This document shows, in pieces, positions 7,398-14,258 of a DNA stretch of 18,089 nucleotides. The position numbers and the translations under genes were made by a program. Below the pieces are notes generated by a model. It was not told where the DNA came from. It searched no databases and worked only from the letters and a program-made list of their open reading frames with translations. How positions within the stretch are numbered: position 1 is the stretch's first letter; every line of letters begins with the position of its first letter. The stretch is from positions 1 to 18,089 of the forward strand of contig DASWMP010000064.1 of assembly GCA_036399695.1 (NCBI GenBank), read 5' to 3'. This DNA is from DASVEE01 sp036399695 (GTDB taxonomy: Bacteria; Acidobacteriota; Thermoanaerobaculia; Gp7-AA8).

Positions 7398-10300
7398 GGA
7401 CGCCCAAGGCCGCATCCAGCCACAGATCCGCGAGCGCGTTGCCTGCCGGGACGATCGTGTCGCCGATGGTGGCTACAGCTTCTTCGATGGCGGCGAAATC
7501 CAGCGGCTCCGCGGCGGCGATGGTGTCGCGCAGCGAGATGGCCACGATCTGCATGGTCTCCAGCATCTCCGGCTGCGACGCCAGCAGCTCCGGCGGGAAC
7601 GCGCCCAGTCCGGCGGCCACGCCTTCCGCGGCGCGTCCGGCGACGGCGATCGCGTCGCGCCAGTGCGAGGCCAGCAGCGCCTTTCCTTGCTCGTCCGCCG
7701 GCACCTCGCGCAGGTTCATGACGTGGCGCATCGTGTCGCGCCACGTGCCGGCATGCACCCCCAGAGCACGCGCTTCCGCACCGGCCGAAGCCGGCCACGC
7801 CGGCAACCCGAGCGCCGCCCACACCTCGCTGCTGACTGGCTGGGGCACGAACATCCAGGCGTGCTCCGCCAGATCCTCGCCCGGCCTCGGCAAGGCGACG
7901 ATCTGCAGCGTCCACACCTTCCGGTCGACCGCGCGGCCGCGCACCAGCGGCACGAGATGCACGTACTCCCACATCAGGTCGAGCGCGTACCGGTCGAAGT
8001 CGTTGAAGTCAGCCGGCGGGCGCAGCACATCGATGACATGCGCAAGGGCTTCGGCGAAGCCGTTCACCTGCTCCTGCACGCGCGGCACGTCCACCGTCAG
8101 CCACAACCCGGCCCCGGCATCGCCCCGCTCGCGCGCGCCGACGATCTCCGTCTTCGAGAGCGTCAGCCCGCGCAAACGCCGGCGCAGCGCACGCCGCCGC
8201 TCGTCGAGCCGTGCTTCGACGGCGGCCACGGAGTCGCGCGCGGCATTCGCGATCCGCCGCCGCGGGTGCACCGCAAAGTCGTACCAGACGGCCCAGAACG
8301 TCCGCAGCGTCTCCGCCTCGCGCCGGTCCATCGCCGCCAGCCCCGGCACGTGCAGCTCGAAGCGGGCCCGGAACTCCTCCTGCAAGTTGCCGAGCCGCTT
8401 GACGGCGCTGGCCAGATGCAGCGTCGCCGCTTCCGGGTTGATCTGCTCCTTCTCGCTCCACGCCGCCACCTTCTCCCGCCCCTCGGCCGTGCCCCGCCCG
8501 ATTTGCGGATGGGCGATGAAGACGCGCCACGAGGTCTTCAGGAAGTCACGCATCGCCGACGCGTACTCGGACAGCGCGGCCGTGTACGACGCCTGGGCGT
8601 TCGGCGTCAGCGCGCTCCACGCCCGCAACGGCCCCTCCGTCTCGAAGCCCCACTCGTCGACCGCGCTGCGCGGCAGCACCGGCAGTATGTCGAGGGCGAT
8701 CGTCAAACCGTCCCAATCCTCGGCATCGACGCCGGTCTCGAAGATGTTCAGCGGCTTCTCGCGCCGGAAGTAGTTCGTCAGCCCCCGCGTGATCCCCGCC
8801 GCGAGCTGCACGATCCGCTCGCGCAGGTCGACGATCCTGGCGACGTACTCATCCCACGTCTGGCGGTACTTATCGACGGCCGCGACCCGCGCAAACGTGA
8901 GATGGAGGCGCAGCACCCACGGCACCGGAAACTGATCGGCGGGGATGCTGCGTCTCACTTCACCCGAGACGCTGCCGTAGACGTGACCGCCGAACGTCTG
9001 TCCCGCCGGATACAGCCGGCGCAAGACGTCCAGACGGCGTGCGGTCTCACGCTCGACATCGACATCGTAGTCCAGCGGCAGCAGCCAGTGCGCCATCACG
9101 CCGTCGTCCGTCACCTCGATCGTGACAGTCATGGTCTCGCGCTGGAACCGCGTAATGGCCTCGGTACGCAGGCGCTCGAATGCGTCGTCGGCGCCGAACG
9201 ACGCGGCGAAGACGACGTCCGCCAGCACCGCCACCGGAACGTTCGCGTGCAGCGCCGCCTCGGCAAGCCGCGCGCGGGGAACGTCGATGCCCCACGCCGC
9301 GGCCCAGAACAGTACCTCCGCCGCCGCTTCCCACTCGCCCTCGCCGGCCGGCATGTCCCACTCCCCCGGCTGTGCCGCGAGCCAGAGCCGCGCGGCCTCG
9401 AAGACGGCCTCGCTCGACGGCCTCCGTTCCTTGACCGTCAGGTACCACGTGTGGATCTCGGGCAGCGCTTTCAGCGCCTCTTCGAAGCCGAGGATCGACG
9501 GCGCGAATCGCGTGAGCCCGGCAGGATCGAGCGCCGTCCACACCAGCTCCTCACGGCCCAACCTCTGCTGCACTTCCGCCAGGAGCTCCGCGTAGTCGTG
9601 ACCGTAGCGCTTCACGCCGAGCCACAGCAGCGCGCGCAGGACACCGGCGGCACCGGCCATCGACCGCGGACGCAGCTCGCGCACGGCCGTTACGACCACG
9701 TTCTCTTCAGACGCATCGCGCGAGAACGCCTCGAGCAGGAAAGCCTCGAGCTCGTCCTCGGCGATTGACGCGAGCGACGTCCCGTCCGCGCCGCTTCGAA
9801 TGGAGGTCACGTCCGGCTCCGCCTCTTCTTCGTCCAGCGCGACGTCCGCGGCCATCAGCATCGCGCCGCTGTTGCGCGCGCGCGTCCAGGCCTTTTCGCC
9901 GATCGTGACGAGGAGCCGGATGCCGCGCACGGTGCGCAGTTCCTCGACCGCCGCCGTCCAGGCGAGATCGCGTGGCGTGACGTCGAGCCAGACGAGCAGC
10001 GGCACGCCGACGGCGCGCGCATGAGCGCCGAGGGCGAGGGCGACGCGCATCGTCCGCATGACGTCCCGCGGCGCCCGCACCTGAAAACGCCACGCCGATG
10101 GCATGCGCTCCTGCAGATATCGCGACGCGAGCGCCGTCCTCCCCTCGCCGGACGCGCCGTGCACGACCACGACGTGCATCCGCGCGAACGCGGCATCGAC
10201 GGCGTCGAGTTGCGCGTCGCGGTTCTCGTCCGCGGCGGCCGGTTCCTGCACCGGCACGAGCGTCGTGAACCACTCCGCATGCTGCGCCTCAGCCTCGGTG

Positions 10301-10920
10301 GCGAACCGGCCGGCAGCCGCCAGCACCTCGCGCACGTCACGTGCGGTGAGGCGCCGCCGCTCCTCCATCACCTGATGCATCCACCCACTCAGGTAGAGAA
10401 ACGCCGCCGCGGGATCGACTCCCGCCACCGTCTCACGCAGCGATGCATGAACCTCGCGCTCCAGCGCCGCCTCATCGAGATCGGCGTCCACCACGAACAC
10501 CGCGCGGAAGGCATCGATCTGCTTGCGCGAAAAGTCGAAGCGTTCGAGCGTCGACCGGACGTCGCCGTCCAGCGTCGCACCGCGGGCCGCGCTCATCGCC
10601 AGCAGCGTCCGCCCCACCGGGCCAAACGAGACGATCCGCTGCACCATCGCACCGTTCTCCCGCAGGCGCTGCTTCGCCCGCCGGAAGAACGAATCTTCCG
10701 CCGATACGAGGTCAGAAGCCGCCAGCGGAGCCGTGCCCTTGCCCTTCACCAGCACCGCCTCGAGCGGCCGCCCGGCCGCGTCGAAAATCTCCAGCCGCTC
10801 CGTACCCTCCAACTGCACGTCCAGCCCCGCGACCGCGCGGTCGGTGAGGAGACGGTGGAGCGTGTAAAGGTGCTGCAATCGAAAGCCGCGCAAGGCGGCC
10901 GGAGCGCCGGGAAAAGTCAT
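7366..10920 (-). CDS. large STAND-like protein with degenerate Cap4/DUF4297-type nuclease fold and P-loop
   Basis: A 1184-residue protein with no signal peptide or membrane segment. Residues 10-105 resemble the DUF4297/Cap4 branch of PD-(D/E)xK nucleases: GFRLQHLYTLHRLL, then LEGTERLEIFD (37-47), VLVKGK (56-61) and a helix plus IVSFG. Lysine 59 remains, but the usual Q/E two positions earlier is L57, and the acidic pair expected after LExxE is R42-L43, so catalysis is doubtful. Residues 170-225 form a helical linker. Residues 249-262 (HVVVVHGASGEGRT) are a Walker A loop in which the lysine is arginine (R261). LLVWLD (308-313) is a likely Walker B and LLVTIGEKAW (336-345) a sensor-like strand. 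Residues 385-1184 are mostly helical with no recognised domain. The order effector, P-loop, long C-terminus matches STAND defence proteins such as Avs, but the family call is by eye only. ATG 10920 follows the regulator's stop after 16 bp. Confidence 0.75.
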   Translation of the reverse strand: MTFPGAPAALRGFRLQHLYTLHRLLTDRAVAGLDVQLEGTERLEIFDAAGRPLEAVLVKGKGTAPLAASDLVSAEDSFFRRAKQRLRENGAMVQRIVSFGPVGRTLLAMSAARGATLDGDVRSTLERFDFSRKQIDAFRAVFVVDADLDEAALEREVHASLRETVAGVDPAAAFLYLSGWMHQVMEERRRLTARDVREVLAAAGRFATEAEAQHAEWFTTLVPVQEPAAADENRDAQLDAVDAAFARMHVVVVHGASGEGRTALASRYLQERMPSAWRFQVRAPRDVMRTMRVALALGAHARAVGVPLLVWLDVTPRDLAWTAAVEELRTVRGIRLLVTIGEKAWTRARNSGAMLMAADVALDEEEAEPDVTSIRSGADGTSLASIAEDELEAFLLEAFSRDASEENVVVTAVRELRPRSMAGAAGVLRALLWLGVKRYGHDYAELLAEVQQRLGREELVWTALDPAGLTRFAPSILGFEEALKALPEIHTWYLTVKERRPSSEAVFEAARLWLAAQPGEWDMPAGEGEWEAAAEVLFWAAAWGIDVPRARLAEAALHANVPVAVLADVVFAASFGADDAFERLRTEAITRFQRETMTVTIEVTDDGVMAHWLLPLDYDVDVERETARRLDVLRRLYPAGQTFGGHVYGSVSGEVRRSIPADQFPVPWVLRLHLTFARVAAVDKYRQTWDEYVARIVDLRERIVQLAAGITRGLTNYFRREKPLNIFETGVDAEDWDGLTIALDILPVLPRSAVDEWGFETEGPLRAWSALTPNAQASYTAALSEYASAMRDFLKTSWRVFIAHPQIGRGTAEGREKVAAWSEKEQINPEAATLHLASAVKRLGNLQEEFRARFELHVPGLAAMDRREAETLRTFWAVWYDFAVHPRRRIANAARDSVAAVEARLDERRRALRRRLRGLTLSKTEIVGARERGDAGAGLWLTVDVPRVQEQVNGFAEALAHVIDVLRPPADFNDFDRYALDLMWEYVHLVPLVRGRAVDRKVWTLQIVALPRPGEDLAEHAWMFVPQPVSSEVWAALGLPAWPASAGAEARALGVHAGTWRDTMRHVMNLREVPADEQGKALLASHWRDAIAVAGRAAEGVAAGLGAFPPELLASQPEMLETMQIVAISLRDTIAAAEPLDFAAIEEAVATIGDTIVPAGNALADLWLDAALGVPTASPSRSST

Positions 10921-10936
10921 CCGCGCAGGATACCTG

Positions 10937-13801
10937 TCACGCGGGGAGAACGATGGGACCTATGGGACAGATGACACCGACGGTAGGCGCATGGGTCCCA
11001 TTGGTGCCATCGTGCTCCGCCTCCGTGCACGCCATCGCGCCGGCACGGGCGAGCTCCGCATCGGCCCGTTCGATCCCTTCGCGATTCTGCAGTGAAGCGG
11101 CGATGCCACGCGCTGCCGTGGCCTGCTCTCGTGCGGCATCGAGATCGCCGCGGGCGATCTTCAGGCGGGCCAGGTCGGTGAGGATGCGGAACTCGTCGTC
11201 GCGGTCGCCGATCTGGCGGATCATCGTGAGGGCGCGATCCAGCAGCACCGCCGATTCGTCGAGCGCCCCCGTCTCGCAGCGCGCGCGGCCGAGGAGCCAG
11301 TAGCACTCCGCTTCGCAGTGGGCGTCGCCGATCGTCTGCAACTGCTCGATGGCGCGCGTGAGATACGACACCGCCGGGCCGTGCTGCCCCTGCGCGAGAT
11401 GCGACTGGCCGATGCCCATGTTCGCCTTCGCCTCGCCGTTCACGTCGCCCACCGTCGCGCAATCGGTGCGTGAGCGCACCGCCAGCTCGATGGCGGCCGC
11501 GTACTCGCCGCGCGCGAGATACGACCAGTGCAGACGGCGCAGCAACAGCGCCCGTTCGCGGATCTCGCCGGCGCGGTCGTGGTAGTCGAGGGCCCGCTCG
11601 AGCAGCAGCGCACCTTCTTCGTGATGGCCGCGGAGCGCGAGCGACCAGCCGCGGATGCCGTCCGCGAGGGCGGCGATCTCCGGCGAGTGCCGTGTCGAGC
11701 GCAGCTCGTCCACGAGCGCCGCCGCACGTTCATAGTGGCCGATCGCCGCTTCCAGCCCGGCGAGGTGCACGAGCGTGCGGGCGATGCCCGGCTCGTTCTC
11801 CCGGTCGAGGAAGAGATCGAGTGCCTGCGCCAGCGAAGCCCGTGCCTCGACGTACTGGCTCAGCGCGGTCTCGGTCAGGCCGCGCAGGAAGAGCGCCCGG
11901 CCGAGGCGAAGCGAATCGTGCAACTCCACGCTCATCGAGACCGCCCGCTCGAGCACCGCTGCCGACTCACGGATGCGTCCCGCGGCGCGCCAGGTTTCGC
12001 CCAGGCTGAGGAGCAGGTCGATGCGCTCGGGGACCGACAGCGTGAGACGGCGCGACTCCTCCGCCACGCGCTCGATCAGCGCCACCGCTTTGCGCCACTC
12101 CGAACGGCTGCTCGCCGTACGCCAGGCGCGCATCCCGGCTTCGCACGCCTTCTGCGCGTCCCCCGCCACCGAATGATGCGACGCCATGGCCTCCGCGATC
12201 CGTTCGCTGTCCGCGCCGTAGACCGCTTCCAGCGCCCGCGCGGCGCGCGCGTGCAGCTCCCGCCGGCGGCGCGGCGGAATGGCGTCGTAGACCGCGTGCC
12301 GCAGGATGGAGTGCTGAAAGCGGCAATCCTCGCCGGCCGTCAGCCCCTGGATCGACAGCACGCCGCCGCGGACCGCTTCGCTCAGCACCTGCTCGACGTC
12401 GCTCTCGTTCTCGCCGGTGAGGCGGCAGAGCGTGGAGACGTGGAACTCGTCGCCGATCACCGCCGCCTGCTCGACGAGCGTGCGGACGCGCTCCGGCAGA
12501 CGCGCGACCTTCGCCCGCGCCGCCGTGACGATCGTCTCCGGCAGCGACAGATCGTGCACCCCTTTCCAGACCCAGCGACGCGCCGTCGCGTCGGGGACGA
12601 TGGCGCCGCAGGCGACGAGATGGCGCAGCGTCTCGACGAGAAAGTAGGGGTTCCCTTCGGTGAGGTCGAACAGCGTCTCGAACTGATCGCGGGGAATCTC
12701 GCCACGCCTGCGGATGCCGAAGATCTTGCCGAGCACTTCGCGGCAGTCGGCCTCGCCGAACCGCTGCAGCCGGACCGTCGTGTAGGCGCGGCGGCTGGCC
12801 TGCTCGGCGAGCCAGGCGTGTACCGGATGTTCGCCGTTCTCCGCCTCGTCCGCGCGGACGACGACGATCACCATCAGCGGCTCGCTGTCGATCATGCGCA
12901 TCAGGCAGCCGATGACGTCGAGGCTGGCCGGATCGGCCCACTGCAGGTCGTCGAGCACCAGCACCATCGGCTGCCGGCGGCTCAGCGCCAGCCACGCGCG
13001 GCAGATCGGGACGATGAAGCGGAACTGATCGCCGGCGTTACCGCCGCCTACGGTCTCGCCGCGGCTCACGTCCTCGAACAGCTCCGCGTGCAGACGGACG
13101 CCGCACGCCGCTTCGATGGCTTCGCGCAAAGGCATGCTGTCCGCCGGCCTGACGTTGGCGACGGCCGTGCGCAGCAGGTCGAGGAACAGCTCGTACGGCG
13201 CCAGGCGTGCGCCGCGATAGTCGAAGAAGCGGCCGTAGAGCGCCACCGCCCCCTGCTCGACGGCGCGGCGGCGGAAGTGGCGGACGAGCTGCGTCTTCCC
13301 GATCCCCGGCTCCCCGACGATGACCACCGGCCGCGGCGCCCCTTCGAGCGCGCTGCGCAACTCGGCGCTCAGCGTCAGCATCTCCGCGTCGCGCGCGGCG
13401 AGCTGGTCGTAGGTAGGGATCAGTTCCGGCTCCGGTACCACGGCCTGCGCGGCCGCGGCCTGGGGCGCCGCGTTGCTGCGCCTCACGGTGGCGATGAAGC
13501 GGTAACCGCGCCCGTGGTACGTGGTGATGAAGCGCGACTGCTCGGCGTCGTCGCCGAGGACTCGGCGGATCTGCGAGACGGCCTTCTTGAGGACGCCGTC
13601 GGTCGTGAAGACGTCCGGCCAGGCTTCCTCCAGCAGCTCTTCCTTCGACAGCACCCGGTCGCAGTGCTCGACCAGATACCGCAGCACCCGCACCGCACGC
13701 GGCTCGAGCGCGATGACTTCATTGCCGCGATACAGCAGGTCCACCCCGGACGCGAGGTGGTACGGCGCAAAATGCAGGACCGTTCCGTCAGCACGATGCA
13801 T
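10937..13801 (-). CDS. OmpR-type DNA-binding, AAA/STAND ATPase and TPR transcriptional regulator
   Basis: A 954-residue regulator. Residues 5-107 are a Trans_reg_C winged helix (LEPRAVRVLRYLVEH, then LSKEELLEEAWPDVFTTDGV and the wing TTYHGRGYRF) with no receiver domain. After an alanine-rich linker (110-125) comes an AAA_16-type ATPase with an intact Walker A (GEPGIGKT, 163-170), Walker B (LVLDDLQWAD, 281-290) and the GNPYFLVETLRHL block near 383. Residues 540-930 are tandem TPR-like helices that probably bind a ligand or partner. Such proteins (MalT-, CadC- and AfsR-like in parts) activate transcription once ATP is bound and an inducer is sensed. I chose ATG 13801 because GGAG lies seven bases upstream and the winged helix follows at once; ATG 13849 is in frame but has no ribosome site and adds 16 residues. 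The large STAND-like gene follows after 16 bp, so the two are very likely one operon. Confidence 0.88.
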   Translation of the reverse strand: MHRADGTVLHFAPYHLASGVDLLYRGNEVIALEPRAVRVLRYLVEHCDRVLSKEELLEEAWPDVFTTDGVLKKAVSQIRRVLGDDAEQSRFITTYHGRGYRFIATVRRSNAAPQAAAAQAVVPEPELIPTYDQLAARDAEMLTLSAELRSALEGAPRPVVIVGEPGIGKTQLVRHFRRRAVEQGAVALYGRFFDYRGARLAPYELFLDLLRTAVANVRPADSMPLREAIEAACGVRLHAELFEDVSRGETVGGGNAGDQFRFIVPICRAWLALSRRQPMVLVLDDLQWADPASLDVIGCLMRMIDSEPLMVIVVVRADEAENGEHPVHAWLAEQASRRAYTTVRLQRFGEADCREVLGKIFGIRRRGEIPRDQFETLFDLTEGNPYFLVETLRHLVACGAIVPDATARRWVWKGVHDLSLPETIVTAARAKVARLPERVRTLVEQAAVIGDEFHVSTLCRLTGENESDVEQVLSEAVRGGVLSIQGLTAGEDCRFQHSILRHAVYDAIPPRRRRELHARAARALEAVYGADSERIAEAMASHHSVAGDAQKACEAGMRAWRTASSRSEWRKAVALIERVAEESRRLTLSVPERIDLLLSLGETWRAAGRIRESAAVLERAVSMSVELHDSLRLGRALFLRGLTETALSQYVEARASLAQALDLFLDRENEPGIARTLVHLAGLEAAIGHYERAAALVDELRSTRHSPEIAALADGIRGWSLALRGHHEEGALLLERALDYHDRAGEIRERALLLRRLHWSYLARGEYAAAIELAVRSRTDCATVGDVNGEAKANMGIGQSHLAQGQHGPAVSYLTRAIEQLQTIGDAHCEAECYWLLGRARCETGALDESAVLLDRALTMIRQIGDRDDEFRILTDLARLKIARGDLDAAREQATAARGIAASLQNREGIERADAELARAGAMACTEAEHDGTNGTHAPTVGVICPIGPIVLPA

Positions 13802-13808
13802 GTCGGCA

Positions 13809-13812
13809 CTCC
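13809..13812 (-). promoter_or_regulatory. ribosome binding site of the regulator
   Basis: On the minus strand the run GGCGGAG ends in GGAG (13812-13809), seven bases before the ATG at 13801. No comparable site precedes the in-frame ATG at 13849. Confidence 0.5.
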
Positions 13813-13870
13813 GCCGCGACGGCTGATCCAGCACCGTCCTCGGCCTCATTCAAATTTCAGGATGGCCGGA

Positions 13871-13897
13871 ACTATATGTCACGTTCGTGCACCGAAC
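13871..13897 (-). promoter_or_regulatory. possible -10 box and operator-like palindrome upstream of the regulator operon
   Basis: On the minus strand TATAGT (13876-13871) matches the -10 consensus at five of six bases. No convincing -35 lies 16-18 bp upstream. In its place is an inverted repeat, GTTCG at 13883-13887 and CGAAC at 13893-13897, with a five-base spacer. A promoter that needs an activator at this palindrome would have this layout, and the regulator itself is a candidate. The evidence is thin. Confidence 0.3.
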
Positions 13898-14012
13898 CGT
13901 GACGCGCAGCACAAGCCGCGTTGCCGATGATTCAAGCGCGCGGAGCCGGACCCCTGTCTGTCCGGTCCACCCCGAGGTCCATTCCTGCAGACAAGGGGCC
14001 GTTCGAGTGCAC

Positions 14013-14040
14013 GGGACAGACAAGAGTGTCTGTCCCACAT
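14013..14040. repeat. palindromic intergenic repeat, copy 2
   Basis: A hairpin with perfect 10-bp arms (gggacagaca at 14013-14022, tgtctgtccc at 14027-14036) and loop agag. Bases 14014-14040 are the exact reverse complement of 42-68. The GTCTGTCC word also appears alone at 13956-13963, suggesting a decayed third copy next to it. Confidence 0.8.
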
Positions 14041-14088
14041 GTAAAGTCAACGCCATTGGGGGCTTTCGCCCGGGGCTACACCGCTGAC

Positions 14089-14104
14089 GCCCGCCAAGGC
14101 GGGC
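14089..14104. repeat. GC-rich hairpin
   Basis: GCCCGCC at 14089-14095 pairs with GGCGGGC at 14098-14104, leaving two unpaired bases (in practice a 6-bp stem with loop CAAG). There is no T-run on either strand, so it is more likely a small dispersed repeat or RNA stem than an intrinsic terminator. Confidence 0.4.
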
Positions 14105-14207
14105 TTACGCACGACCGTCAGCAGCACCGCCGCGTCCGCCGTCGTACAGGCGCACAGCGTGCGCCGATACTCTCGTGGGCGGGCGGCATTCGTCCGTTGC
14201 CGACAAC

Positions 14208-14236
14208 AAAACGGCCGGGCTTTCGCCCGGCCTTTT
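14208..14236 (-). terminator. intrinsic terminator of the DUF11 surface protein gene
   Basis: Read on the minus strand, GGCCGGGC (14232-14225), a GAAA tetraloop (14224-14221) and GCCCGGCC (14220-14213) form a perfect 8-bp stem, followed by GTTTTGTT. It begins 27 bases after the stop codon. On the plus strand the same stem is followed by TTTT, so it may work in both directions. Confidence 0.85.
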
Positions 14237-14258
14237 GCGGTGTATCGAACGTTACGAC

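Larger units (their letters stand above)
13850..14258. other. repeat-rich intergenic region without a gene
   Basis: This 409-bp stretch separates the DUF11 protein's stop from the regulator. It holds, from left to right, the possible promoter (13871-13897), a 6-bp hairpin CCGGAC/GTCCGG (13946-13951 with 13960-13965), a related word cagacaagggg (13988-13998) complementary to cccctgtctg apart from one base, the palindromic repeat copy 2, a GC hairpin at 14089-14104, and the terminator at 14213-14232. Short open frames here are translations of the repeats and lack ribosome sites. Confidence 0.7.

Noticed and set aside
5978..8773. 931-codon plus-strand open frame overlapping the metallophosphoesterase
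   Set aside because: Out of frame with the signal-peptide enzyme, Arg-rich, and runs through two real genes on opposite strands.
7663..9768. 701-codon plus-strand open frame opposite the giant STAND-like gene
   Set aside because: Arg/Pro/His-rich shadow without motifs. The minus strand carries the P-loop and continuous coding character.
11528..13930. 800-codon plus-strand open frame opposite the regulator
   Set aside because: Shadow frame; the minus strand encodes an unmistakable winged helix, AAA domain and TPRs.
13850..14056. 68-codon minus-strand open frame in the intergenic region
   Set aside because: Made mostly of repeat translation (VGQTLLSV) and lacking a ribosome site.
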